A DNA stretch of 64,000 nt from Albifimbria verrucaria. Lineage: Eukaryota > Ascomycota > Sordariomycetes > Hypocreales > Stachybotryaceae. The notes beneath the pieces are model-generated. The model did not search any database. It saw only the letters and a list, made by a program, of their open reading frames with translations, and was not told the DNA's origin. Below are positions 48,484 to 61,347 of the stretch, one piece after another; position 1 is the first letter of the stretch; each line of letters begins with the position of its first letter. The stretch spans positions 1,302,001 through 1,366,000 of the forward strand of contig JAHREC010000045.1 of the NCBI GenBank assembly GCA_020081605.1. The letters are read 5' to 3'. The position numbers and the translations under genes were made by a program.

Positions 48484-49601
48484 ATCAAACCGAGGCACAT
48501 CACCGATCTTTTATCGAGCCATATCTGAGCAGGGATCAAGTTCCTCAGAACCAAGGAGAAACACGGCCAATCAGGACCATCCCATATCAGCAAAATCGTC
48601 GATTCATGCATAGCCCCTGTCTTGATATTCCCGGGGATGATCATAATATAGATTGATACGAGACCCATGAAACACTTTACTTCGACTCCTTCTTGGCCTT
48701 CTCCTTAATCTCTTCGGGTCTTCTTGTACTCCTTCTCGAGAATCTTCTTACTCTTATTCATAGTCTCCAGTTATAGCTCCTTAGCATTATCCCTATGCTC
48801 TATAGCCACCTTGCATAGCTGTTGCATCTTGAATAATATATTGCTGCTGTTAGAGATTATGCTAAAGTACCGCTTTAAGCTGCTGTTGATTATTTCAAGA
48901 CCCTTAGACTTGGCGTTTTCGGTAATATAATTAATCCATTGCTCAAGATTGCCAAGTTTGCTTGACTCAACCAAGCTAGGAGCCTTACCGAAAAATCTCC
49001 TCGGCGTTACCCTACTTGTAGATATTGATATTATTTCGTCGCCACATCTTTTGACCTTGACGTTGTTCTGCATGATCTTGTAAGCCTTGTTCAAGTAGCA
49101 AATCTAGCACAATTCATTTTCCTCTGATTTGAAGAATGCGAAATATGCGCTAAAACTAAAGCCAGGACTGTACGGACAAGAAACTTTGTCCCAAGACGGG
49201 GTTGCCGGCAGATCCAGAATTGCATAAACCAACAGCCGGTTACGCAGTAAGGGATGTCATTAGCTAATAATTGCCTAGTTACCGTTCCCTCAACGAATCG
49301 CGCATTTCCTGAATTATCGTATTTGAATACGGCCCCTCTTCTGTCCATCCCAGAAAAGTGGGTCAACTAGAGTGGCGCTGCTTCGATTCAAGCGCGCTCC
49401 AATAATGCGATAGCCTTGAAAATACCAGATAGCAATGCTTCTGGAATTTACGCCCTCCGGTAGGGGCGGGTCTTCATACATAGTGATCAGTCCTAGTCTC
49501 GTCCCTCAACCTGGGCATATACACTCTCAAGGGTCTTCCTTTAACATTGACGTCACCCGTTGCATTGTGAATTTTTATAAATTGATCCCTGATTCCTCGC
49601 A
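48484..49601. other. AT-rich region, possible decayed coding or element remnant
   Basis: About 1.1 kb. On the minus strand 49094-48700 reads as a lysine-rich, coiled-coil-like segment (KYFSIISNSS, KMQQLCKVAIEHRD, KKILEKEYKK across small frame breaks) with strong AT bias, unlike the neighbouring genes. I cannot assign it to a transposon family. The rest contains the esterase promoter. Confidence 0.3.
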
Positions 49602-51313
49602 ATGGCAGACAATCCTTTCGACATCTTCAATCAGCTACCGTTAACCACAATGGGCTCCCTTGCTCTCAACGCGACTCGCTGCTCAGCTTCAACCTTTGCT
49701 AGTCCCACTTTGTTAGGGGCGGAAATTCTTTCCGTCGAAGCAAATCTTGTTCATGATTACAGCTTCGACGTCCCAAAAGGATGGACATACTCGCAACCAG
49801 CTTTGAACGTTCAAAATGCAACTTTCTGTAACGTCACTGTGACATACACGCATCGCGGCTTAAACGATACCCTCAACGTTGAGGCGTGGTTGCCAACAGA
49901 AGAGCATTATAACGGAAGATTACAGGCGATAGGCGGCGGAGGTTGGGCAGCTGGCAGATTTATCTTGGGCTATGCCGGTATGATCAATGCCGTTGCTAAT
50001 GGCTATGCTACTGTCACTACAGATGCAGGCCACCCAGACACCCCCAACTTTTTAGATTGGTTGTTTGCGAGCCCGGGAACCTTGACACCAATGCGCTGCA
50101 TAATTTTGGACAAGTTTCTTTACAAGATGAGGTTCGTTTATTGGCAATGTCACTTGAGAGCGGGTAAATCGTTTGATACTAATCATTGCTACAGGCCATT
50201 ATTGCCAAAGAATTGATCAAGAGCTACTATGGAAAAGGTCCTTCATACTCATACTGGAATGCTTGCTCCCAGGGTGGTCGCCAAGGGTTGAAGCTTGCTC
50301 AGCAGTATCCTTCGGCATATGATGGAATCATCGCTGCTGCTCCGGGTATCAACTGGGGCAGCTTCCTTATGGGAAGTTTTTGGCCTGCTTTTTACATGGA
50401 GTCCACGAAACAGTTTCCTCACACCTGTGAGCTTGAGGAACTCACATCGCTCGCCGTCTCAATGTGTGACAAGCAAGATGGGGTGGAAGACGGCCTTATC
50501 CAAGACCCTGAGAAATGCCGACAGACGTTCAATTCCTTTGAGCACGTTGGTAAATCTTTTACTTGTTCAAGCACGAACTCTAGCCTCGAAATCAGTGAAG
50601 CCGCTGCTGCTGTGGCGAACGCAACTTGGAATGGACCCAAATTCTCTAATGGAAAGGCCATGTATTTTGGCTATGAGATTGGCGTCGATTTCGCCACTCT
50701 CGCACCTACCATTTGCACGGGAGATATCTGCAAAGGCCCAGGCTTAGGAGGGCTCGTTGGGCTCTATGAGTCTTTGTTGACCCGACCCTGCCGACTAACG
50801 CCAGTTTCACTCATCAGCACTTCGATGCTCTACATAAAACGTTGAGTCTATTGTTTGCATCAAACATGGCCACCGACGAGGTCGATCTTCGACCATTCAG
50901 AGATGCAGGTGGCAAGATAATAACCTATCATGGTCTTGTGAGTAATCCTGCTTCTTTATGGGTTTTGACTCAGCTCACACAATTTAGTCTGATCAAAGCA
51001 TTCCTCCCGCTGGTACTCTCCGCTACTATGAAGATGTCAGTGATTTCGCCGGCAACATCACGTCCTTCTATAAGTACTACAGAGTGCCTGGCCTTGGCCA
51101 CTGCTGGGGAGGCAATGGGGTCAGCCAGAAGCACTCTTTTCCCAACTCCAGGATTGGGTGGAAAATGGCGTGGCACCTGAGTCCTCGCCAGTGACTATAA
51201 CTCGACCCGACAGCTCTATAGAGCAGCAGGTCATCTGCCCTTACCCTAAGAAAGCCCTGTTTGCTACGGACTGCAAGAATAATTCCACAAACTGCTGGTC
51301 TTGTTCCTCTTAG
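49602..51313 (+). CDS. Tannase / feruloyl esterase family hydrolase
   Basis: Alpha/beta serine hydrolase that cleaves ester bonds of gallic or hydroxycinnamic acids. Exon 1 ends near 50,125 and exon 2 starts at 50,194. Visible: GAEILSVEANLV near the N-terminus, WLPTEEHYNGRLQAIGGGGWAAG, nucleophile elbow ACSQGGRQG, PGINWG, a lid with paired Cys residues (TCELEEL, SMCDKQDG, EKCRQTF), the Asp region ITYHGL..., and the His motif GLGHCWGG. The reading starts at 49602, but the Met at 49650 (MGSLALNATRC) fits the family start better. No clear signal peptide is visible. Breaks occur near 50,090, near 50,800, near 50,955 and at the C run 51,143-51,145. Length is about 520 residues, normal. It may be unrelated to the clusters. 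Confidence 0.9.
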
Positions 51314-51734
51314 GACAAGTGAGCCACGGTGGTAACAGAATATCGGTAATTCATTACTCATCTCAAGGTTGCCGTTACTTTCGGAGATGCGTTGTATTAT
51401 TAGACCATTGCAAATCAAACACTTGAATTTGAATTTTAAACAGGTGCATAGAAACTGCCAGCAGTTGATCCAGCTTCCTATGCATGAATCTGATAGTAGG
51501 ACCAGCTTGACATGTTATCCACCACTGCGCCTGTCATTACTTTGATGCTTCTTCCTTGCATTTAGAAGTAATAAACCGATATGTTTCTGAAATATAACGT
51601 TTTTCTTCCAATTATATATATCAGTAATTAATTTGATCCCTGCGGACTAAAAATCTTTAGCTGCCTTGTAGAACTCGAGAACATGATCAGCAAAGGACAT
51701 GGAGTTTCTGGCCTCTTCTGCAGTCGACTTCATC
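51314..51734. other. Convergent 3' spacer
   Basis: 421 bp between convergent gene ends. Nothing recognised. Confidence 0.5.
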
Positions 51735-52694
51735 TTAGTCTTTCAACCTTATAACAAAAACTGGTCTGAAAACAGGCATCAAAGACAGTTGCCACTGCAC
51801 CCAGAGGTTTTGATGATCCAATACATTTTCAATAGGAAAGCTGCACCTAATTTTGTGCAATAAGCCCAAGAAGTCCGAGGGGTATGAATCTTTAGTCTCT
51901 TTCAGGAGCCATTTTCTCGCCTGACTGGACAAAAGGTCTCCAACACTTAGAGCCACGGGATAGTGATTGAACTGACGCCATATCCAGGTGTGTTTCATCA
52001 TCACCATTTCGCATCGATCCCAATATTCCTTCTTATTCTCAAGAGCTTTCTCGATTCTCATTCTAAGTTGATGACACTTCTCTTCGCCAGCCTGCCGCAA
52101 AACCATGAGTATATCCATTAGCTCGTCGCTATCTAATGAGATGGCTCTGACGACTTGGTCTCCGAAAACCTTCCTAATTACTAATGGGTCCCAATATTTG
52201 CCATCGAACCAAAGCTCTTGGCTAGTTGATAATGTTGATTCCATATGTACGTCAACTCGTTCCAGCCGAGGGTAAAGAGGAGGTGTGAATATACTTTTCT
52301 GGGGACGCAATAGGATGGAACTTGTACTCAACGTACAAGCGACGTGTTTTATTGATAAGTTCAATGAAAAGTCCACCCAGATATGAGGAAGCATGATATT
52401 TTCAAGGGTAATGAGTGGGTGTCTCCGCTGCTCTGACGTCTGTCTAAATGGTACGCGATATCCCCGCCCTTGCATGAGAAATGCCTGCCTAGACTCACGA
52501 CATACATGAGCAACAGCTGGTTGTCGTACCATTCGGTGGCTGTCTATGATCGCCGTGGTATAGTCAGAGTTAAATAAGACATGCTGCGGGCTAAGGAGTG
52601 CCCAGATTCGCAGGCGGATCTCCTGCGGCAACAGGCAGAAAGAGCGAAACCTCGTGGGGCTTTGGGAATGTGTAATGGTCCAGTTGTTCTGCAT
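51735..52694 (-). CDS. 2EXR-domain protein of unknown function
   Basis: Single-exon gene of 319 residues from ATG at 52694. Near residue 20 is the 2EXR signature FCLLPQEIRLRIWALLSP, followed by VCRESRQAFL, both typical of a large fungal family of unknown role that resembles F-box entry motifs. The C-terminal half is helical and charged (MRIEKALENKKEYWDR). The frame is unbroken. Copies are usually many per genome. No link with neighbouring genes is evident. Confidence 0.8.
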   Translation of the reverse strand: MQNNWTITHSQSPTRFRSFCLLPQEIRLRIWALLSPQHVLFNSDYTTAIIDSHRMVRQPAVAHVCRESRQAFLMQGRGYRVPFRQTSEQRRHPLITLENIMLPHIWVDFSLNLSIKHVACTLSTSSILLRPQKSIFTPPLYPRLERVDVHMESTLSTSQELWFDGKYWDPLVIRKVFGDQVVRAISLDSDELMDILMVLRQAGEEKCHQLRMRIEKALENKKEYWDRCEMVMMKHTWIWRQFNHYPVALSVGDLLSSQARKWLLKETKDSYPSDFLGLLHKIRCSFPIENVLDHQNLWVQWQLSLMPVFRPVFVIRLKD

Positions 52695-55075
52695 TGTCTC
52701 TGTTTGCCACAAGTGTCACCCTTATTTTGCTTTAGGTCCAACGGAGATCCTATCGATTTGTAGTGTAGCCTTTCGGCGAATTCCTCATTCATGTTCTACT
52801 CACAAGGCAATGAACCAGAATTTATAACATACACGAGCATCAGTAAATGCGTAGGATTTCAGCCATGTGCTGACAGGATTCAATAAATCGTTTAGATAGC
52901 AAGGGTCTTGTCCGAAGGTCTTGTCCGAGCGAAATCGTGTGATCACTTCTCTATTCAGCTTTGGCTGCTGACGGGATATTACTTACCCGGGAGGATAGTG
53001 TCTCATCTAGATGCATTGGATCATCCTAGTTGTCCCTCGCAATAACAGGGCAATAAAACAATGCATCAAGTATCAGGATTATATTGTAACAAGAGATTGT
53101 CCAATAAGAATTAGAAAATTTTCGATACCAGTACGAGTAACGTGACGGTATCAGGGAAATACTTGAGATTTCGAATGTAATCAATTCACGCATCTGATGT
53201 TTCATCGAAATCTCGAAATTCTGAGCTCCATGGCTATTCTTTTATGCACGATTGTCGCTGGTCTATCTCCGCTGCAACCTCGATGGCATATTGTTATGAC
53301 TCCGGATAAATGGTATATTGGGCACCCTTCATAGCTATAAGTAACAAGGTTCTGCAACTACACCCTTAAGACTTCCTCAACTGAAGATGCATGCTGAATA
53401 GACAAGCCTACCTCAATCCCGTCTATTAAGGTCCCTTATCAAGTGGGCTACATGCCATAAGGGTTGGTTCGGAGCCTTTCCATAGCTCAATCAATGCCAC
53501 TGTACCAGGACCTCCAAACCTTGTCACATATCATATCTACCGAATGTGCGAAAGGTCTATATATCCGCCCCACAACATGCTCATAAAGATTTCTGTTCTC
53601 AAATTGTGTGCCGGCTGCCGGATAGGTCAAAAAATAGGCGGCGACTACAGCAGGTAACTTGACCCACAAGGGTGAGTGATCAGTCTAGTACAGTGAGGTA
53701 CTTTGAATGCATTGTGTAGTGCGGCTATAATAAAACATTCCATAGTATCGCGCTGAACTAGCGGTATTTCTATTGTTGTAGAAATTTCTCGTGGCCGTTG
53801 GTATCTTATGCTGTAGCAACGTCCATTCTGGTCTCAACCTTGGTTTGATACCCAACTGTACTCTCTGTGAACTATAAGATATAGTACAAGCCCTTATAAC
53901 AAAGTAAAATAAAGGAGCTTCTATTGTGAACTAGCATCCTAATAAGTCATCTAACAAATGCCACTACTTTTCTTCCGGCCCTAGGTGGATCAATCCACGT
54001 CACTTATGTAGATGTACAACTCGCGCATTCAGAGAGATGGAAAGAAACGACGAGAAATTTGAGAGAATTAACGATTTTCGTGATAATATGTCTCAAGTGA
54101 ACTAGTATACTTTTGATCAAACAAACCAAGCATTGGGATTAGTCTTGTTGTTGCTGGAATGCCCACGGACTCGGATTTAGGAGATATGAGATGGAGCGGC
54201 GGCGAGCTAACTTTTCTTGCTTCGCAGACATTTCAAATATTCTGTGCTTTCGACCCCGAGATCTTAATTACTAATTCTACCTGGCCCTGAAGCAAAGTGG
54301 ATCGGCCCCATCAAAAATGCCGAGGCTTTTTGAGTCAAGCTCATCTTAGCTCGATCCCAACGCCAGGTTCGCAGCGGTGAGGACTACAAATCCCATCTTT
54401 CTTGGTAAGCCTTTTGCTCCGTGGTGTTTCTTATCTGTGAAAAACGAGGAGTAGTTGACAGGGAAAGGTCAGTTTGGTAGTCATTTCTCCGTCAAGTTGG
54501 TTCAAAGAGAAATGCCCATCAGCAGGAGACTCGGATAAGCCGTATAAACCACTTATTCAAAATACCCGAGTCTAAAAGTCAGCATCGCCATGGCGACTAC
54601 ACCACGGACGTAGCGATTTTCGGCCAATTCCCGGTTTCTAGCAAATGCTCCAACGATCTTACAGCTTCTGCCGATTCTTCCATCGCCTCTGTCCCTGGAT
54701 TTGCGGGGCCGATCCGCTTCCCAACGTCATGCATCAACGTGGTGGAATCCGCGCTAGCATGTTAGATCCGGCTTCTAGTTCTTCTTTCACGCTGTAGAAG
54801 GCCCCGAGCCGCCAAAAGCCTTGATGTAGAATTTTTTCGCCTCGCCGGTCCCACATACCTCACCCGCGATGGAGTCCCGAGTTTGAGAGCGTCGTGGAAT
54901 TATTATGTGATGACGACTTCGGGGTTCGGGCTATTGCCGTGTATATAACCAAGCCCGCCGGCCTCCCGGCTTGGTTGGAGGACATTTTCTGAAAGAAGCA
55001 GTTTAAGACCACGAAACGGCTCTTCGACTTTCAACTACACCAATCACCCTAATAACCAACTACTCAATCGAAAAA
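52695..55075. other. Long intergenic region
   Basis: 2.4 kb. A direct duplication GGTCTTGTCCGA occurs twice at about 52,905-52,928. A 60-codon minus-strand frame (53669-53487) starts with a hydrophobic stretch but is too short to support. The GC-richer last 500 bp is the alcohol dehydrogenase promoter. Confidence 0.4.
54942..54947 (+). promoter_or_regulatory. TATA-like box of alcohol dehydrogenase gene
   Basis: TATATAA-type sequence about 130 bp before the ATG, followed by a pyrimidine-rich leader (TTTCAACTACACC...) and an A-rich start context (CGAAAAAATGGCT), features of strongly expressed fungal genes. Confidence 0.5.
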
Positions 55076-56278
55076 ATGGCTGCCGAGGATTACAAGTTCG
55101 AAGGATGGGTCGGCCTCGACAAGGAAGCCGCTAATGGCAACATGGTCTGGTCTGAGTTCAAGCCCAAGGCTTGGGAGGAGACCGATGTTGATATCAAGAT
55201 CTCACACTGCGGTGTCTGCGGCTCAGACATGCACACTCTCCGCAGCGGATGGGTAAGACGCCACCATGACTTGCAGCCAGATGTTCCCAGAATAGCAGTC
55301 TAACACGTTATACAGGGCCCCACCACCTACCCTGCCTGCGTCGGCCACGAGATCATCGGTACCGCTGTCCGTGTTGGCTCCCAGGTCAAGGATATCAAGG
55401 TCGGCGACCGCGTCGGTGTCGGTGCTCAGTGCGACTCGTGCCTCGGCCGAACCAACGGACCTTGCGAGGACTGCGATGCCGGTGCTGAGAACTCCTGCCC
55501 CAACAACTGGGTTGGCACATACCAGGGCAAGCACCTGAACGGCGACATCGCCCAGGGTGGTTATGCTCTGTACAACCGATCCCCGGCCACTTCGTCATCA
55601 AGATCCCCGACGCTATCCCCTCTGAGCTGGCTGCTCCCATGATGTGCGCCGGTGTTACCACCTACAGCCCCTGAAGCAGAACGGCTGCGGCCCCGGCAAG
55701 CGCGTCGGTGTTGTCGGCATTGGTGGTCTCGGCCACTTCGCTATCCTGTGGGCCAAGGCTCTGGGTGCCGACAAGATCATTGCCATCTCGCGAAAGGCTG
55801 ACAAGGCCAACGATGCTCTTGAGCTCGGTGCTGATGCTTACATTGCCACCGAGGGTGAGGGCGACTGGGTCAAGGAGCACAAGGGTACCCTGGACATCAT
55901 CATCAGCACTGTTTCCTCTTCAAAGGTAAGCACTCGAACTCTTGAATCGTATCACTCATTCAATGTACTAACTGATTTCAGATGCCTCTGGGTTCTTACC
56001 TGTCTCTTCTGCGACGAAACGGCGCTCTCGTCCAGGTCGGTCTGCCTGAGGACGGTGTTCTCCAGGTCCCTGCCGGCTCGCTCATCAAGGGCAACGTCAA
56101 GCTTCAGGGCTCTCTCATCGGTTCTCCCGGTGAGCTCCGTGAGATGCTTCAGCTCGCTGCTGAGAAGAACGTCAAGCCCCGTGTCGAAGTGCGCCCCATG
56201 AAGGACGCCAACCAGGTCATTGTCGACATGGAGGAGGGCAAGGCCCGTTACCGCTATGTCCTGGCCAATGAGGCTTAA
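55076..56278 (+). CDS. Zinc-dependent alcohol dehydrogenase, cinnamyl-alcohol / ADH6 type
   Basis: Cytosolic NADP(H)-dependent medium-chain dehydrogenase with broad aldehyde specificity. Exons are 55076-55252, 55316-55925 and 55982-56278. Catalytic zinc Cys in [16 protein letters not shown] with the His-Glu pair, structural-zinc Cys cluster in [15 protein letters not shown], cofactor loop [11 protein letters not shown], and C-terminal [11 protein letters not shown]. About 360 residues, normal. Codons end mostly in C, suggesting strong expression. Two frame breaks in exon 2 lie at the C runs 55581-55584 and 55668-55671. In both, one added C keeps the conserved sequence, which is hard to explain by decay in such a conserved enzyme. 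Confidence 0.95.
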
Positions 56279-57289
56279 GCCTGATGATGTGATGAGTTTG
56301 TGAAGTATAGACCTGTGTATAGCCTAGATATGATATAGACGAGCGTGCTTATTTTTCTTCTATTCTATATTTGGTACATTGCTGGGACTCTTGGTGTCAT
56401 GTTAATAAATGAATGCAGCCCAATGCGGCAATGCAAGCCACAATATGCAAGATCGTGCAGCAGACGTGAACGATTCTCTTGGGTTATAAAAGGCCCGATT
56501 TAATCTCGATTCGCATATGTAAATAAATAAATCCCGATGGCTCAAGGAGTCGTGCGGAATTGGCCGCATCCGTTTGGATTATGGTTCTTACATCGTGGAG
56601 CCGAGTCGTCGATCAGTGGAGATGTCTGGGCATGCGACCTCTGACGTCGGAACTTGTCAGGCTATCGGCGGGCTTGTTTTAGTGGAGGTGCGAATGGCAC
56701 TTGCATATTTATGGCATAAATAGCTCAAGCAACATTCTATTCCGAGTTTTCCACGGGACAGCTTGTTGTTTCTACCCAGTTGATGTGATAAGATTGGACA
56801 CGTCAGACTTTTATAGCTTTACCTCAAACATGCCTATACAATCTTGTTGGAGGACGAGATAAGAGTGACTAAAGCCCTATGAACAAGACTACCATATGCG
56901 TAAAAAATTATGCTTGTTGTCAGAGCATGGTCGAGGAGGTAGAAAGCCTAGTGCGTATCACCCAATCTTACTTTGGGCTCAAAGAGCCTGTAATGACGGG
57001 ATTTAGAGAACAGACATATAAATCATGGTTGATGGCGACATGTTTGAAGTTGTCGCTCTTTTCCACATACTGTTCTGTGTGGTTAGATCGGCTGGTTAGA
57101 AGAAAGGTTGAAATTGCTGATTTTCAAAGCCTCTACACCACCACGGTGACGTATTCTTAACTAAAACATATGGCAACTCGTTACAGATCCAGATTCCCAT
57201 CAATCATTAGGTATGTGTCTAATTGCGACCCCGGTGATGCAGAGTGATGTATAAATACCCCGAAGGACGGACTAACAGTTATTTCGGCT
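56279..57289. other. Convergent intergenic region
   Basis: 1 kb between the alcohol dehydrogenase and the nuclease 3' ends. A 93-codon plus-strand frame (56879-57160) has no recognisable features and is not supported. Confidence 0.4.
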
Positions 57290-59685
57290 TCATAGCTCCT
57301 TTTCTGGAATACTATGCCCGCCACCTGTGGACATCAAATTCATTGGCTGCCAGTCATTACCTTCTAAGATTGCTAGTGTTTGGTAATAAGCTCTCCACCT
57401 GGTAATGGAATGAGACGTGGACAATGAAGACATGTTAGAATGATCTGTCTCTTGTGAGCCACCACAATCATCCTCGTGTTCCGCTTCTTTCGAGAATTTA
57501 CTGTAATCTCGTTTTTTACCCGGAACAAGATCTTCTGGCATATCGTGAATAAGATGTTTCGCTCTTTCTTTGTGTTCGAGAATATCCGTTTCCCCGTTTG
57601 GTGACGGAGAGATCTCCTGAGCAATAGTCTTGGAGGCCAAGTCGTGTAATGGGTCTGGCGATTCAAGCAAATCCAGCTCATCAGTGGAGGTAATACTTTG
57701 TTGGGTATCACGAGTCTGAGTGTTCGCATCTGCGACGGTCCTGCTTACTCGCTCTGTGATATGCTCCATTTTTTTATCATGAGAAAAGATTTCAGTCGAG
57801 CAAAGTTTGCCAAATAAGAACTCGATAGTAATCCCTGAGGATGAGTAACGAAAATTAGCACCATCAGAATCTATCATGCCAGAGCTACCCACCTTCTTTT
57901 ACCCACTCGTCCACATTAACAGTGCATGGCCAAATGTCTTTCGGCCTAAAGATGCTGACCAGATGGCAGAGCTCAGGATAAGAGGAATGACGCGAGTACG
58001 GAAACCGAATAACTCTCGGTAGCTCGTCGGCTGGTTTTGAGTTCAAGAGTGACTGTCCCATGGTGGCTCTTTCTGATTTCTGAGCAATCGCCTCCATCAT
58101 TTCTTGGATTGGAGCTGATAGGTCTTCCTTGAATGATGATACGTCTAGATTCAATCCTAGGCCACGACCACTAGCGGCAGCTTGAGAAAGTGACGTCTGG
58201 ATTGTATTCCGAACATTTTCACCGATATTGTCGCACGAGAATATCCTACTGTGATTAGTCTTGTTAAGGGTCTGGGCAAATTCCACTCACATCTCTAACA
58301 ACGTCTCAACGTCGTTTTGGAATGCGACATCAAGCTCTGCCTCACGCTCCAAATCATCAGCCCCACCACCTACACCAACCTCGAGGATGTCATTACCCCC
58401 AGCAGGTGGGCGATTATTGGTTGTATCTTGACAACGCCTGGGTGCCGGACTACCGAACACACGTTACCTTTCTCGCAGCTATGTAAACGCGTGTTCTCTT
58501 CGGAAGTTAAACACCCGGACTGTGGTGCGTTGCCACACACAAAACCTACTAACGCAGGCGCTACGGTACTCAAATGCAGCCCGGCACCGAATTTACCATC
58601 TGTCGTTCGAGCTTTGAGCGAGTTGTAAATTCTCATTTTGTAGTCATCCACATGTATCTAACTGACCTTCAGTTACCAAAGTCGGTGACAAGGCCATAAG
58701 GACTTACTCGAGAGTTGAGAGCTTTTGATAGAGCAATCCAAACGTCCTCGTAGCCATAAGTCCAAGCCTGGATATGAAACACGGTGTCGTGGGGATATTG
58801 CTTAACCTTGGAGATCAACTCGGCCAAGCCCTCGGCCTTGGTCTGGAAGGAACATCGTGAATAAAGGATGTGTCAAGATACAACTTGTCGAGGGTTCGTA
58901 TACCAGACGTATACTCGATGAGATTGGGATTTCGGGCAAGCGAGTTTACAAACCATGGCTCACTCCTGACGTCACCCGTGTATAGAATAGCATTTGCAGC
59001 GTCTTCAATCACTAGAGTGAATAAGATGAGCTATGATCAAATCCTTTGGGTGCAACAATGAAGCTTACAAAACATTACAGCCCCAGGGCAGTGGTTGGCG
59101 TCAAAAGGGTCACCTGAATGTGGCAACCCGGCCGCAGCTCCAGTTGGACAGGCGTCTCGAGAGGCAAGGGCTTCTGAGCCGAGGGTCAGGCACAAAGAAG
59201 ACATTGCATGCATTCAGGCAGTGGCAAAACTAACCAGGACTTTGTGGAGATGCTTGTATGTTTGCTGCCGTGCCTCCAAGATACCTTTGGCATAATTAAT
59301 TCGACAAGGGTATCTCTCCAACCGAAGGAGGATTTCCCTGGTAGCCGCAGAGCAATAGACGCTAGTTTGGCATTAGATTGCATGATATGGAGCAGGTGCG
59401 TCATTGCTTTAGGTCTATTTGGGGAGAAGCGGAAGGGTAGAAGATGGGGCTCACAAGGGAGATCGAAGGGCGTCAAGACCGGCGAGATGGTCGCTGTGGA
59501 CATGGCTGAGAAAACAGGCCAGCGGAGGCCGTGAGTGGATGTGCGTCCGGAAGAAGTCAACTGGAGACAGGGTTAGCTTTTGCACTGGGAAGGGAATATC
59601 AAAGGGGCCAGTCCAGGCCAGACAGGCCCACTCACTCACTCCTGATATCCGGAAACTCGGTTACACAGCCGTCAAAGGTGGACAT
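57290..59685 (-). CDS. DNA-repair metallo-beta-lactamase nuclease (SNM1/Artemis type)
   Basis: Nuclear beta-CASP nuclease acting in interstrand crosslink repair or end processing. Exons: 59685-59640, 59560-59455, 59361-59235, 59170-59069, from 59011 to a donor near 58708, then about 58662-58286, 58244-57893 and 57839-57290. Motifs: start MSTFDGCVTEFPDIR, metal motif LSHVHSDHLAGL (HxHxDH), VYCSAATREIL, LRPGCHIQVTL, ANHCPGAVMF, LYTGDVRSE with its Asp, and the C-terminal FPYSRHSSYPELCHLV with beta-CASP His, then RPKDIWPCTVN. The tail is acidic and Ser-rich. Breaks occur at the A run 59103-59106, near 58843 and near 58400, each fixed by one base. Most splice joins keep frame. It looks like a conserved core gene, not cluster-linked. 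Confidence 0.9.
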
Positions 59686-61347
59686 GGTGGGAGTCGGGCC
59701 CTCAAGCCGACACACGCACTCACTCAGCACTTGTGGGGGAGGAAGATGAGGGATCAGTCTGTTTCGATTCGGAGGCAAAAGGAGCGAAACTTGCTCAATA
59801 GCGGGATGCGTGTTGTGTTGGTCAGCGGCCCCGGGGCAAGGGGTCGAGTCGGCACTGCATTGCGTGAGAGTAAGATTTGGTGTAAGAGATTGGCTGGGAT
59901 TGATGCCTGCCTGATTGCATGTGCCGTGGATGACAAGAGTCAGACGGTAGTTGGAATGCACTGTACGGCCAGGCGGAGAGAGGGAGGTTCACAGGGCGTA
60001 AATACAGTGCCGAAACGACGAACAGCGTGGTGGCGTAACTGTGCGAGTGTCCTGTGGCTGGTTCGGGCTGGTTCGGGCAGTTGTCCAGGTACCGTACACG
60101 GCACTAAAAGCCGAGCCACAGGCGGGTACGTACCGTGCAACGTTATTGAGCTTTAGGTAGGAAGGTACTTACGTCGAGCGCGCCTCAATTTACCCCGGAT
60201 TTTGTCCCATCTCGACTTTTATTGTTTCCTTTTCCTCTCTCCCTCCTCGCTCGCTTACGAGAACCTCAGTCACCCTCCCGCATCACCAATCCCCGTCTGA
60301 CCCGCGGCCAACAAGCATCTCGATGGAGCCACATCTTACATTGAATGCTACCCTACTGAAGCTGATGACAGATGCGGCGTAACATGGCTCTTGGAAACGT
60401 TGCCGCTTGGGAAGCGAATGAGCGTCCTTGCAGTCGCTCAATTGCCTCATCATGTGCCGAGCCACCGTGGCCCTCGATTGGCGAATCAGCTCGAGCCTGT
60501 TGCGAATCCAATGGCCCGGATCTACAGGCACATTGGCCAGCGGAGGCCCGTTGGTCGCCCCTTCAATCTGATCCGGCCAAGGCCCGTCCCACCCCACACG
60601 AATCCGTTGGTGCGCGCATCCAGGGCAGGATGGGGTAAACTTGACAGTCGCACTGCCAGATATGGAGATTCGGAGGATCGTCTTATGGTGAGGGGCGCGT
60701 GATTGTGGCATTTCCCAGGCCAAGCCTCATGGGTCCAAACCTCAGGAACCTAGCCTCCGTCTTCCTGTTCTGGGCCCAAGTCCTAGGCAAGCATCCACCG
60801 TCGGCTAGTCTCCAAGGTTTCCATTCACCGGCGCCCTTCATATATACCCAAAGTCAATTTGGCCACGGCCGCTCCATGCTCTGTGTGTGACTCGGCGGCC
60901 AAAGAAGCTTTATGGAAAGCCTTGGGATGGATGGCGTGGTGGAGTTGGCCACGCTTCTCGCCCAGTGTCCAAGAGCCCAATTCGTCGCAGGATCGGCGGC
61001 ACCCAACTTACTCCAAACTTCCAAGCATTATTGCAGACTACTAGGAGCAAATTGGGGATCCCTGTCCGATTCCTGCAATAACTTCCATCTGGGCAAACGC
61101 AACGCTTCTTCCGTTCCATGCCACCCCCTGGCAGGACCTGCCTCCGACCATGGCCAATTCCCTCCTATCACGCGTTTGGAAACAAAACAGCATCCCGGCT
61201 TAGTACCAAGCCGGCGAGCTCCAGGATCGTCCCGATGGCCTTTCGGTGGCCTATATTCGTCACATATATCATCCCTTCTCGCTGCTCTGTTGCTGCTTGA
61301 CAGCTCGGTTCTCGCAGTGCAAGCCGTCTGCACACAACGTGATAGCC
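59686..61347. promoter_or_regulatory. Divergent intergenic region, nuclease / cellobiose dehydrogenase
   Basis: 1.66 kb, richer in GC than the cluster spacers, with long overlapping open frames on both strands that show no family features. It should carry the promoters of both divergent genes, including a CT-rich tract at about 60,212-60,250. Confidence 0.4.

Noticed and set aside
55316..55925. Calling the alcohol dehydrogenase a pseudogene because of two frame breaks
   Set aside because: Both breaks are single missing C in C runs and conserved sequence continues on each side; assembly error is simpler.
56879..57160. 93-codon plus-strand frame between convergent genes
   Set aside because: No recognisable features and no promoter or splice evidence.
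58390..58560. 5S-rRNA-like bases (GAAGTTAAAC) in an apparently gene-free frame
   Set aside because: The region is an exon of the nuclease on the minus strand and the rest of the 5S fold is absent.
59419..60156. 245-codon plus-strand open frame
   Set aside because: It runs antisense over the first exons of the SNM1-type nuclease and is Arg/Gly-rich without motifs.
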